Shown here: positions 1 to 7,231 of the stretch, piece after piece
How the letters are laid out: each line of letters opens with the position of its first letter
How positions within the stretch are numbered: position 1 is the stretch's first letter
Origin: Bathymodiolus azoricus thioautotrophic gill symbiont
GTDB lineage: Bacteria > Pseudomonadota > Gammaproteobacteria > PS1 > Pseudothioglobaceae
Assembly (NCBI RefSeq): GCF_001298715.1
Contig: NZ_CDSC02000381.1
Coordinates: 1-10,188, forward strand
Length of the DNA stretch: 10,188 nt
Direction: 5' to 3'
Translations under genes and position numbers: made by a program
The notes under the pieces: generated by a model
The model's input: the letters and a program-made list of their open reading frames with translations, nothing else
Databases searched by the model: none
Told to the model about the DNA's origin: nothing

Positions 1-250
1 TAAATCATTCTGTGTGCAATAAGATGTCTGCACCTTTGGATTATTGCGATGCACGGAAAGACAAGTGTAATGTTTAAAGCCAACTAGAGTTTGTGCCTGA
101 TTGTGATATTAAGTTGAGAGTATTGGCAGCATAGATTAATAATTGAACTGACTAACCTAAGTCCTTAGTTGTGTTTATGCTCAAGTAAGTCTTTAAGCTC
201 GGATTGTTGCTGCTGACTTTACCGATAGAGCGCTACACAATCTAATCTAT

Positions 251-273
251 CTGGCAATTTTTTGCTGGTTTAT
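251..273 (+). terminator. Weak terminator-like hairpin
   Basis: CTGGCAA (251-257) can pair with TTGCTGG (262-268) as RNA in a 7-bp stem that includes two G-U pairs, with a 4-base U loop, followed by TTTATT. It works only as a plus-strand transcript, because the G-U pairs become A-C mismatches on the other strand. It might end a transcript entering from upstream of the window. The stem is weak and the U tract is interrupted, so this is tentative. Confidence 0.25.
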
Positions 274-294
274 TGAATTAATTTATATTTTTAG

Positions 295-323
295 TAGACA
301 TTTACAACATAAGTGCGTAAAAT
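295..323 (+). promoter_or_regulatory. Sigma-70-type promoter of the initiator tRNA / rimP-nusA operon
   Basis: The -35 box TAGACA (295-300) matches the consensus at 5 of 6 positions. It is followed by a 17-base spacer and a -10 box TAAAAT (318-323), also 5 of 6. An A/T-rich stretch just upstream (about 271-294) could act as an UP element. Transcription would start near base 330, only a few bases before the mature tRNA end at 336, as expected for a tRNA promoter. No comparable promoter is visible between the tRNA and rimP, so this one probably also feeds the downstream protein genes. Confidence 0.7.
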
Positions 324-335
324 TGTCTCTTTTAG

Positions 336-412
<77 letters not shown>

Positions 413-423
413 AATGATTACGG

Positions 424-447
424 ACCCCCCTTTTTAGGGGGGTTTTT
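424..447 (+). terminator. Rho-independent terminator between the initiator tRNA and rimP
   Basis: ACCCCCC (424-430) and GGGGGGT (437-443) form a perfect 7-bp stem, six of the pairs G-C, around a 6-base loop, followed by a T tract (443-447). It lies 11 bases after the tRNA CCA end and 20 bases before the rimP start. Since rimP-nusA-infB seem to lack their own promoter, it probably works as a partial terminator. It would set the ratio of tRNA to mRNA, with NusA itself as a possible modulator. Confidence 0.85.
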
Positions 448-467
448 GTTAAGGGTTTATTTTAAAT

Positions 468-929
468 ATGGCAAAAATTACAGATAAAATTGAAGTATTG
501 ATTCAGCCAGTGATTGAAGATATGGGTTATGAGCTGGTGGGTATTGAGTATATTGCCAGCGGTAAGCACAGTATCTTGAGAGTCTATATTGACTCAGGCC
601 AAAGCATTGGGCTTAACGATTGTGAAACAGTATCGCATCAATTAAGTAGTATTTTTGATGTGGAGGACCCGATTATGACACAATACAATCTGGAAGTGTC
701 ATCACCAGGTGTTGAAAGACCGTTATTTAATATTGAACATTATCAGCGTTTTTTAGGACATGATGTTAAGTTAAGATTATTAAGGTCGGTTAATGGACAA
801 AGGAAGTTTAATGGCGCTATTGGCAGTGTGAGCGAGGCTAACAATAGCATTGAGTTGATGACAGACACAGGCAGCTATAAGCTGGATATTGAGTTGATTG
901 AGAAGGCAAATTTGGTGGCGCATTTTTAG
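468..929 (+). CDS. rimP: Ribosome maturation factor RimP
   Basis: RimP binds the free 30S subunit and is needed for its maturation, acting in the cytoplasm. The 153-residue product has the normal family length. It carries the N-terminal alpha/beta domain with the start IEDMGYELVGIEY (about 16-28) and the conserved stretch around residues 73-86 (YNLEVSSPGVERPL), which is the family signature. A smaller C-terminal beta-barrel domain follows (about 90-153). The ATG at 468 is the only sensible start. A purine-rich AAGGG (451-455) lies 12 bases upstream, slightly far for a Shine-Dalgarno. The gene sits directly after the tRNA terminator and 21 bases before nusA, the usual gammaproteobacterial arrangement. 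Confidence 0.97.
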   Translation: MAKITDKIEVLIQPVIEDMGYELVGIEYIASGKHSILRVYIDSGQSIGLNDCETVSHQLSSIFDVEDPIMTQYNLEVSSPGVERPLFNIEHYQRFLGHDVKLRLLRSVNGQRKFNGAIGSVSEANNSIELMTDTGSYKLDIELIEKANLVAHF

Positions 930-950
930 TCGCCTATTTTAGGAGAAAAG

Positions 951-2426
951 ATGGAAAGTAAAGATTTATTTTTAATGGTTGAAGCGATCTCTAACGAGAA
1001 AAACATTACCAAAGAGTGCGTGTTTGAAGCCTTAGAGGAAGCGTTAGCAGCAGCAACCAAAAAGAACAATAATATTGATGCTCATGTTGAGATTGATAGA
1101 AAAACCGGTGAATTTTCTACTTTCAGACAGTGGATGGTTATTGAAGATGGTGAAAATTTTGTTGACGATGACGGCACTGCGTTTGACTCAGAATTACACA
1201 TTCATGCAAAAGATGCAAATGGCGTGGCAGTTGAAGATTTTGTGCGTGAGGCAATAGAAACCGAAGCCTTTGGTCGTATTGCTGCACAAATTGTCAAACA
1301 AGTCATTATCCAAAAAGTTCGTGAAGCAGAAAGAGAAGTGATTGTTGAGGATTACACTCAGCGTATGGGTGAGGTTGTTATGGTCACTGTTAAGCGCATT
1401 GACAGAGGCAATGCCCATGTTGATATGGGTGGTGTTGATGGCATGATCCCTAAGTTTGATTTAATCCCAAATGAATCAATTCGTAAGAACGACCGCCTAA
1501 GGGCCTATATTAAAGAAGTAAAATCAAGCCCTCGTGGGGCGCAAATTTTCTTGAGTCGAACTGCACCTGAGATGATGATTGAGTTGTTTGAGATGGAAGT
1601 GCCAGAGATTTCTGAGGGCGTGATTGAGATTATGGGCGTTAGTCGCGACCCTGGTTTGCGTGCAAAGTTAGCGGTTAAAGCAAAAGACAAGCGCCTAGAT
1701 CCAATTGGCTCTTGTATCGGTATGCGTGGTTCACGCGTGCAGGCGGTGTCAAATGAATTAAACGGTGAGCGTGTGGATGTTATTTTGTGGGATGAAGACC
1801 CTGCACAATATGTGATTAACGCAATGGCGCCAGCAGAAGTCAGCTCAATTGTGGTTGATGAAGACAAAAACTCAATGGATATTGCCGTTGAAGAAGACCA
1901 GTTAGCATTGGCTATTGGTCGTGGCGGTCAAAATATTAAATTGGCATCACGCTTGACTAATTGGAAGTTAAATGTAATGTCAGTGAGTGAATCTGACAAT
2001 AAACAAACCGAAGAAAATCAAAAGATTAGCGAAAAGTTAGCTGAGCAATTAGGCGTTGATTCTGAAGTGGCAGGTGTTTTAATTGACGAAGGCTTTGCCA
2101 GTATTGATGATATTGCAGATGCAGATGCCGCTAGTTTAGAGGCAGTTGAAGAGTTTGATGCAACAATGGTTGAAGAATTACAAGAACGCGCTTCTGATGC
2201 ACAACTTGTACAGGCTTTAGGTGATGCAGAATCTTCTGAAGTATTAACCAGTGTTGAAGGTGTTGATGAAGACTTAGCACAAGCACTGATTGAGGCGGAA
2301 ATTGCTACAGTGGATGACTTAGCGGAATTATCAATTGATGAATTATTAGATATTCAAAGGCTAGATAAGGAAGTGGCATCAGCAATTATCATGACAGCGA
2401 GAGAAAACGAAGGTTGGTTTAAATAA
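951..2426 (+). CDS. nusA: Transcription termination/antitermination factor NusA
   Basis: NusA binds RNA polymerase and nascent RNA, promotes pausing and hairpin-dependent termination, and takes part in antitermination complexes. The 491-residue product has the full gammaproteobacterial architecture: polymerase-binding N-terminal domain (about 1-130), S1 domain (about 135-200), KH1 with GMRG at 257-260, KH2 with GRGG at 323-326, and two acidic helical repeats (about 362-420 and 436-490). Both acidic repeats are present, unlike the shorter NusA of many other bacteria. The ATG at 951 follows a good Shine-Dalgarno, AGGAGA. NusA is a candidate regulator of its own operon through the terminator at 424-447; that point is inferred. 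Confidence 0.98.
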   Translation: MESKDLFLMVEAISNEKNITKECVFEALEEALAAATKKNNNIDAHVEIDRKTGEFSTFRQWMVIEDGENFVDDDGTAFDSELHIHAKDANGVAVEDFVREAIETEAFGRIAAQIVKQVIIQKVREAEREVIVEDYTQRMGEVVMVTVKRIDRGNAHVDMGGVDGMIPKFDLIPNESIRKNDRLRAYIKEVKSSPRGAQIFLSRTAPEMMIELFEMEVPEISEGVIEIMGVSRDPGLRAKLAVKAKDKRLDPIGSCIGMRGSRVQAVSNELNGERVDVILWDEDPAQYVINAMAPAEVSSIVVDEDKNSMDIAVEEDQLALAIGRGGQNIKLASRLTNWKLNVMSVSESDNKQTEENQKISEKLAEQLGVDSEVAGVLIDEGFASIDDIADADAASLEAVEEFDATMVEELQERASDAQLVQALGDAESSEVLTSVEGVDEDLAQALIEAEIATVDDLAELSIDELLDIQRLDKEVASAIIMTARENEGWFK

Positions 2427-2471
2427 GCAAAAAAGACTTTTGTTAAAAAATTATATAAATAGGTAAAACAT

Positions 2472-4886
2472 ATGGCTACAGTTCAATCATTATCTACAGC
2501 ACTGAAAAAAACTCCAGATGAAGTTATTGAGATTCTGGTAAATGCTGGCATTGAAGGCAAGACTGCTAATTCTGAGATTTCAGGTGATGAGCGCAAAATT
2601 TTGATGGCGGGCTTATCTAAGCGTGGGCCGGCTAAATCTAGTATTTCAGTGTCGCGCAAACCCAGTACTCAGTCTAGCGATAGTGCAGGTGGTGTCAAGA
2701 TTCAGGTTAAGAAAAAGCGTTCTGTAAAAGCACCTATAACATCCGTGCAAGATGATGTGGCAGTATTAAAAGCAAAAGAGGCGCTAGAGGCATTAGAGGC
2801 CGGTCGTGAAGCAGATGAGAAGTTATTAGCACAAGATGCTAAGCGTCAAGAAATGACGCGTTTGCAAAAAGAGGAAGCAGAAGACTTAAAGAAACAGCAA
2901 GAGCAAGCAAAACAACAAACAGAAAATACTAAAAAAACGGGTGATGCAAATAGTGATGATAAGTCGAAAAAACCAAAGCGTTTGCGTAATACATCAGGTG
3001 CAGATGGGCGTAAGCAGTTACATGTTGCTAAGAAGAACCCAAGTAGAAAACTGAAAAAGAAAGACAGAACGCGCCTTAGCCAAAAAATCCAAGAAGAGCA
3101 AGCACAGCATGGCTTTCAAAAGCCAATTGAAAAAGTGGTTCACGAAGTCTCTATACCTGATAATATCAAGGTTAGTGATTTGGCACAAAAGATGGCCACC
3201 AAAGCGGGAGAGGTGCTAAAAGTATTGATGGGCATGGGCGTGATGGCCACACTCAACGATGTTATTGACCAAGATACTGCGCTTTTAGTAGTAGAAGAAA
3301 TGGGGCACACAGGCGTTGTTAGTAAAGAAGAAACCATTGAAGACAAGTTAATTGAAAAGTCAAAAGCAAGTGGCAATGAAAGTGCCAGACCGCCAGTAGT
3401 CACAATTATGGGTCATGTTGACCATGGCAAGACATCCCTATTAGATTATATTCGCAAGGCAAAAGTTGCCGATGGTGAAGCGGGTGGTATTACTCAGCAC
3501 ATTGGTGCTTATCAAGTACATGCAAAAGACGGTAAGATTACTTTTGTTGACACACCAGGGCACGCAGCGTTTTCGAAAATGCGCTCTCGTGGTGCTAGCA
3601 CCACTGACATTGTTATCTTAGTGGTGGCAGCAGATGATGGCGTTATGCCACAAACGATTGAGTCAATCAAACACGCAAAAAACGCCAAAGCACCCATTAT
3701 TGTAGCAATCAATAAAATTGATAAAGAAGGCGCTAATCTTGACAAGGTTAAGCAAGAGCTTTCATCACATGATGTTATCTCAGAAGAATGGGGTGGAGAT
3801 GTGATGATGGTAGGTGTATCCGCACATACGGGTGAAGGTATTGATGCGCTATTAGATGCTATTACGCTTACTGCTGAGATCTCAGAATTTTCAGCAGTTA
3901 CCAAAGGTCCAGCACAAGGCAGAGTATTAGAAGCACGCCTTGAAAAAGGCCGTGGCAAGGTAACGACTATTCTTGTACAATCAGGCACCTTAAAGAAAGG
4001 CGATATTATGATTGCCGGTTTGGAATATGGCAAGGTTAAGCAAATTGTTAACGATCAAGGGGAAATTTTAAAAGAAGCAACGCCCTCAACGCCAGTTGAA
4101 GTGCTTGGTTTGTCAGGTGTGCCGGACTCAGGTGATGAAGTTTTAGTGGTAGAATCTGAGCGTAAAGCGCGTGAAGTAGCTGACTTTAGAAAGGCGCGTG
4201 ATCGCGAATCCGAGTTGCAAAAACAACAAGCTTCGAAGATGGATAACTTCTTACAGAAGATGGAAGAAGGCGACATATCAACGGTTAATGTACTTTTAAA
4301 ATCTGATGTTCGTGGCTCGGCGCAAGCGTTGGTTGAGGCCTTAGAAGAGCTATCAACAGATGAAGTGAGAGTCAAGGTGGTCTCTAGTGGTGTGGGTGGT
4401 ATTAACAACACCGATATTAACTTAGCAGCTACTTCTGATGCTTTGGTGCTTGGCTTTAATGTGCGTGCCGATGCTATGGCGCGTAAAACAGCAGACGAAG
4501 AAGGTGTACGCATTGAATATTATTCAATTATCTATAATCTAATTGATGATGTTAAAGCCATTATGAGCGGACTGCTTAGCCCTGAGCTTAGTGAAAATAT
4601 TATCGGTATTGCCAATGTGAAAGAAGTATTTAAGTCGCAAAAATTGGGTGATATTGCGGGTTGTATGGTTGAAGAAGGTGTGGTTAAAAAAGACTCGCCA
4701 ATCCGTGTATTGCGTGATAATGTGGTTGTCTTTGAAGGTGAATTAGAATCTCTAAGACGCTTTAAAGACAGCGTTAAAGAAGTTAAATCAGGCACTGAAT
4801 GTGGTATTGGTGTTGTGGGTTATGATGTTGAAGCAGGCGACCAAATTGAAGTTTTTGAGCGTGTTGAAAGTGCCCGTACTTTATAG
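2472..4886 (+). CDS. infB: Translation initiation factor IF-2
   Basis: IF2 is the GTPase that places formyl-Met-tRNA on the 30S subunit and promotes 50S joining. The 804-residue product begins with an IF2 N-terminal helical domain (about 1-50). A long charged, Lys/Glu/Gln-rich linker (about 75-215) is followed by a second IF2-N domain (about 225-275). The G domain carries all five motifs: GHVDHGKT (314-321), GGITQHIG (338-345), DTPGH (360-364), NKID (414-417) and SAHTG (450-454). The beta-barrel and C-terminal fMet-tRNA-binding domains complete it. It is shorter than the 890 residues of E. coli IF2, mainly in the linker. The ATG at 2472 has AGG about 8 bases upstream, and the gene follows nusA by 45 bases. 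Confidence 0.98.
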   Translation: MATVQSLSTALKKTPDEVIEILVNAGIEGKTANSEISGDERKILMAGLSKRGPAKSSISVSRKPSTQSSDSAGGVKIQVKKKRSVKAPITSVQDDVAVLKAKEALEALEAGREADEKLLAQDAKRQEMTRLQKEEAEDLKKQQEQAKQQTENTKKTGDANSDDKSKKPKRLRNTSGADGRKQLHVAKKNPSRKLKKKDRTRLSQKIQEEQAQHGFQKPIEKVVHEVSIPDNIKVSDLAQKMATKAGEVLKVLMGMGVMATLNDVIDQDTALLVVEEMGHTGVVSKEETIEDKLIEKSKASGNESARPPVVTIMGHVDHGKTSLLDYIRKAKVADGEAGGITQHIGAYQVHAKDGKITFVDTPGHAAFSKMRSRGASTTDIVILVVAADDGVMPQTIESIKHAKNAKAPIIVAINKIDKEGANLDKVKQELSSHDVISEEWGGDVMMVGVSAHTGEGIDALLDAITLTAEISEFSAVTKGPAQGRVLEARLEKGRGKVTTILVQSGTLKKGDIMIAGLEYGKVKQIVNDQGEILKEATPSTPVEVLGLSGVPDSGDEVLVVESERKAREVADFRKARDRESELQKQQASKMDNFLQKMEEGDISTVNVLLKSDVRGSAQALVEALEELSTDEVRVKVVSSGVGGINNTDINLAATSDALVLGFNVRADAMARKTADEEGVRIEYYSIIYNLIDDVKAIMSGLLSPELSENIIGIANVKEVFKSQKLGDIAGCMVEEGVVKKDSPIRVLRDNVVVFEGELESLRRFKDSVKEVKSGTECGIGVVGYDVEAGDQIEVFERVESARTL

Positions 4887-4901
4887 ATTCATTTTTAATT
4901 A

Positions 4902-5240
4902 ATGGCAGAGCAGCCTTCCTATAGAGTTGAAAGGATTAACGAGTTGATTCGTCGGGAATTAGTCATGTTGCTAAGACAAGAAACCAAAGATGCAAGATTG
5001 CAAGCAGTGGGCATTACCGATGTTCTCGCCAGCCGTGATTTGAGCAGTGCCAGGGTTTTTTACACCGTACCTGAAGAACAAAAAGAAATTGTTGTGCCTT
5101 TGTTAAAAAAAGCCAGTGGTTTTTTCCGTTCTCGTCTTTCAAAGACACTAGACCTACGACACACGCCAGAACTCAAGTTTATTTATGATTCAGCACCAAA
5201 CACGGGTGCGAGAATTGATGATTTACTTGCTAAGCTTTAG
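4902..5240 (+). CDS. rbfA: 30S ribosome-binding factor RbfA
   Basis: RbfA is a small KH-like protein that binds the 30S subunit near the 5' region of 16S rRNA during late maturation and cold adaptation. The 112 residues include the characteristic N-terminus YRVERINELIRREL (7-20). An Ala-Ser-Gly (71-73) corresponds to the AxG kink of the RbfA-type KH fold, and LRHTPELKF (85-93) is a conserved family segment. It is a little shorter than E. coli RbfA (133 residues), lacking the basic tail. The ATG at 4902 lies 15 bases after the infB stop with no visible Shine-Dalgarno, so translation may depend on coupling to infB. In related genomes truB usually follows closely; here about 1.1 kb of other sequence intervenes. 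Confidence 0.96.
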   Translation: MAEQPSYRVERINELIRRELVMLLRQETKDARLQAVGITDVLASRDLSSARVFYTVPEEQKEIVVPLLKKASGFFRSRLSKTLDLRHTPELKFIYDSAPNTGARIDDLLAKL

Positions 5241-5276
5241 AGAGGAATATTGATGCAGACACCACATGTTTATTAA
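5241..5276 (+). other. Orphan Shine-Dalgarno with a 7-codon reading frame
   Basis: Directly after the rbfA stop, AGAGGA (5241-5246) is followed after six bases by ATG (5253-5255), which opens a frame of only seven codons (MQTPHVY) ending in TAA at 5274-5276. This is the best ribosome-binding site between rbfA and truB, yet it serves no real gene. It could be a leader peptide or the stranded start of a gene that once followed rbfA. Chance is also possible. Confidence 0.35.
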
Positions 5277-5283
5277 GTATAAT
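5256..5283 (+). promoter_or_regulatory. Candidate promoter inside the rbfA-truB interval
   Basis: A perfect -10 box TATAAT (5278-5283) is preceded at a 16-base spacing by CAGACA (5256-5261), which matches the -35 consensus at 4 of 6 positions. Transcription would start near base 5290, right at the left arm of the inverted repeat at 5289-5317. It would let the two unknown genes and truB be expressed separately from the upstream operon. Confidence 0.45.
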
Positions 5284-5288
5284 TGATA

Positions 5289-5317
5289 ATATTTTCGGTG
5301 CAAAGAGATGAAAATAT
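5289..5317 (+). repeat. Inverted repeat over the start of the small unknown gene
   Basis: ATATTTTC (5289-5296) and GAAAATAT (5310-5317) are perfect 8-base inverted copies separated by 13 bases. The right arm covers the first two bases of the ATG at 5316. The only purine-rich ribosome-binding candidate, AGAG (5304-5307), lies in the loop. In RNA made from the promoter just upstream this would be a 5' hairpin able to hide the start codon; as DNA it could be an operator. Confidence 0.45.
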
Positions 5318-5549
5318 GTCGATAAAGGCTTATTTAAAAGAGAAGATGGGCTACTCCAAATTTTATTGTAATCCAGAAATAACAAAAATACATAACAATG
5401 CAGATGCTAGAGTCGGAAAACCGTTTTCTAGTAGCCTTATTGATTGCAAAAGCAAGGGTTGTGTTCAGGTGGACAATAACAACAAAAATTCCTATCACAG
5501 ACTTAGTAGTGATGAGCTACACGCCAAAGCCTTGTTAATATCTCAATAA
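5316..5549 (+). CDS. Small protein of unknown function (77 residues)
   Basis: I do not recognise this protein. The frame is open from a TTG at 5283, but I prefer the ATG at 5316 because it has AGAG eight bases upstream and the upstream codons overlap a promoter and hairpin. The product is soluble-looking, with no membrane segment or signal peptide. It starts MSIKAYLKEK, has three cysteines (one in FYCN, two in IDCKSKGC) and a middle rich in Asn and Lys. It ends four bases before the GTG of the next gene, so the two look like a bicistronic pair. Weak coding signal and lack of a family match leave open that it is not translated. Confidence 0.5.
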   Translation: MSIKAYLKEKMGYSKFYCNPEITKIHNNADARVGKPFSSSLIDCKSKGCVQVDNNNKNSYHRLSSDELHAKALLISQ

Positions 5550-5553
5550 CATA

Positions 5554-6342
5554 GTGGATATTATTAGTTTGCTTGAGCGAGAAATGAAAGCAAGCATTCA
5601 AGACTTTAACCAAGATTCTGATTCTAATATAACAATTGAAGATGTTAAAGTGTGGTTTTTTGAAACAGAAAAACTCATTCGGACAACCGCAAATCTTTCT
5701 TTGGAGGTTACATCCCAACAGGCTATTAACCAATTGCGTTATGCTGCACACCATATTCTAAAAAGCGACAAACAAGAGGATGTTATTGAAGCATATAAGC
5801 ATTGTAAGCGCGCTTATTATGACACACTTGATTTATTTATTTTAACACTTAATGATAGATTTGTAACATCCTTAGTCTATGTTGAGGATTCAGAAAAGCG
5901 CACAAATATTGCTGAAAAATTAAAAAAAATATTGATCAAAATCCAGACTGAGCGTTTTAAGGTTCAGACTAGAGTTGAATACTATGATAGCATTCAGTCG
6001 CAGTTAATTGAGAGTTTAAATCTGTTAGAGGAGTTATCATTGGCAGCGTCAATTTCCTCTGATACACAAGAACAAGAATTACAAAAAGTTATAGATGAAA
6101 ATGAACAATTAAGAAATCATAATAATAAATTAGAGAACGATGTAGAAAAGCATATACAAGAACAGAGTGCCAAAATAACAAAAAATAGTTATTGGTTTGC
6201 AATAGTGCTTACGATATTAACGCCTGTTGGGTTATTATTTCAAGGGTCGTTAACTGATTATTTTCGTGATCCTACAACAAAAGTTGAGTATTCGCTTAAT
6301 TTAGATAAAGCTTCTAACCTTCCATCCCTTGGCAAAAAATAA
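5554..6342 (+). CDS. Unknown membrane-anchored coiled-coil protein (262 residues)
   Basis: I do not recognise this family. The 262 residues form a mostly helical N-terminal region (about 1-165), a heptad-like, Glu/Gln/Asn-rich coiled coil (about 171-208) and one hydrophobic segment (about 213-230, YWFAIVLTILTPVGLLFQ). A short polar tail of about 30 residues follows. There is no N-terminal signal peptide. The helical part holds a segment, AYKHCKRAYYDTLDLF (80-95), of a kind seen in compact helical bundles; I assign no activity from it. The GTG at 5554 has no Shine-Dalgarno; an in-frame ATG at 5584 (residue 11), with TGAG six bases upstream, is a good alternative. The 3' end overlaps truB by 14 bases. 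It is foreign to the conserved operon, so recent acquisition is plausible. Confidence 0.75.
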   Translation: MDIISLLEREMKASIQDFNQDSDSNITIEDVKVWFFETEKLIRTTANLSLEVTSQQAINQLRYAAHHILKSDKQEDVIEAYKHCKRAYYDTLDLFILTLNDRFVTSLVYVEDSEKRTNIAEKLKKILIKIQTERFKVQTRVEYYDSIQSQLIESLNLLEELSLAASISSDTQEQELQKVIDENEQLRNHNNKLENDVEKHIQEQSAKITKNSYWFAIVLTILTPVGLLFQGSLTDYFRDPTTKVEYSLNLDKASNLPSLGKK

Positions 6343-7231
6343 AAAAGGCAGAGAAATTAACGGCATTGTCTTGCTTGATAAAGACACAGGGCTGAGTTCC
6401 AATGCTGCATTACAAAAAGTCAAACGCTTATTCTTTGCTAAAAAAGCAGGACATACAGGCGCATTAGATCCACTTGCTAGTGGCATATTACCGATTTGCT
6501 TAGGACAAGCCACTAAGGTCGCAGGATTTTTGCTTAATGATAATAAGCGTTATTTTGTGCGTGGGCAGTTAGGGCAAATAACAGATACACTGGATTGTGA
6601 AGGTGAAATCACTGAGACAAAAGATTTTAAGCAACTTGATGAGGTGCAAGTAAAAGCAGCTGCACTAAGTTTTCAAGGTGATATTGAGCAAGTGCCACCG
6701 ATGTATTCAGCGCTTAAAAAAGATGGGCAGCCTTTATACAAACTTGCTAGACAAGGTATTGAAATTGAACGCAAAGCACGCTTAGTCACTATTCATAAAC
6801 TTGATTTTTTGGGCTATGAAAACGGCATCATCAGTTTAGAAGTGTCGTGCTCAAAAGGCACTTATATTCGCTCATTGATTGCTGATATCGGTGATAAATT
6901 AGGTTGTGGTGCACATGTTATCGAGCTCAGACGCATAGGTTTTGCACATGTGGATATTGCACAAACCCTTAAGTTTGTTGAATTGGAGGCCTTGGCAAGT
7001 GATGACTTTACAGCATTGGATGCTAAGATTTTTAAAAGTGAAGATTTATTGCCAAATATTCACAGCGTTAGTGTTGACCAACAGCAAGGTATTGATATTC
7101 GTTATGGCAGAAAGATTAAAATTGAAAATCAAGTCGATAGTTTGGTTAAAATGTTTGATGAAAATGCCGTTTTTCTAGGTATCGGACAGATAGAATGCGG
7201 CTATTTACAACCTAAACGATTATTCATATGA
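6329..7231 (+). CDS. truB: tRNA pseudouridine(55) synthase TruB
   Basis: TruB converts U55 in the T loop of elongator tRNAs to pseudouridine and also acts as an RNA chaperone. The 300 residues contain NGIVLLDKDTGLSSN (11-25), the catalytic motif GHTGALDPLASGILP (41-55) with the nucleophile Asp47, YSALKKDGQPLY (126-137), CSKGTYIRSLIADIG (174-188), GCGAHVIELRR (192-202) and a C-terminal PUA-like region. The start must be the TTG at 6329. An in-frame stop lies at 6302-6304, no ATG lies between, and this start restores the usual short basic N-terminus. No Shine-Dalgarno is visible, and the start lies inside the preceding gene, so translation is probably coupled to it. The stop overlaps the next start as ATGA. 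Confidence 0.96.
   Translation: MAKNKKGREINGIVLLDKDTGLSSNAALQKVKRLFFAKKAGHTGALDPLASGILPICLGQATKVAGFLLNDNKRYFVRGQLGQITDTLDCEGEITETKDFKQLDEVQVKAAALSFQGDIEQVPPMYSALKKDGQPLYKLARQGIEIERKARLVTIHKLDFLGYENGIISLEVSCSKGTYIRSLIADIGDKLGCGAHVIELRRIGFAHVDIAQTLKFVELEALASDDFTALDAKIFKSEDLLPNIHSVSVDQQQGIDIRYGRKIKIENQVDSLVKMFDENAVFLGIGQIECGYLQPKRLFI

Larger units (their letters stand above)
1..335. other. Upstream region without a recognisable gene
   Basis: No reading frame of useful length begins here on either strand. One forward frame is open from the window edge to a stop at 75-77 and contains an ATG at 24, giving 17 residues. It could be the tail of an upstream gene, but nothing in it is recognisable. Two short related words, TAAGTCCTTA at 158-167 and TAAGTCTTTA at 186-195, occur 28 bases apart. 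The last part holds a terminator-like hairpin (251-268), an A/T-rich tract (about 271-294) and the tRNA promoter. I recognise no known structured RNA here. Confidence 0.5.

Noticed and set aside
24..77. Short forward frame with ATG at 24 (17 residues)
   Set aside because: It is too short and unrecognised, with no Shine-Dalgarno. It may be the end of an upstream gene, but the window gives no proof.
1194..1867. Minus-strand and alternative-frame open stretches inside nusA
   Set aside because: They overlap clearly conserved NusA domains and show no family signature or ribosome-binding site.
3140..4795. Several open frames on the minus strand across infB (3140-3403, 3512-4033, 4055-4513, 4532-4795)
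   Set aside because: They lie wholly opposite infB, whose protein is conserved with all motifs. Their translations are rich in Ser, Thr and Leu as expected of antisense shadow frames.
5503..5754. Minus-strand frame of 83 codons opposite the start of the membrane protein gene
   Set aside because: It is antisense to a longer gene with clear helical, coiled-coil and membrane features and has no supporting signals.
5241..6342. Insertion sequence or integron-type element in the rbfA-truB interval
   Set aside because: I see no transposase, no terminal inverted repeats at the borders and no target-site duplication, so the interval is described as accessory genes rather than a mobile element.
7136..7142. 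A GATAGTT heptamer inside truB
   Set aside because: It is a single copy within coding sequence, far from the Fic promoter and without a partner, so chance is the simplest reading.
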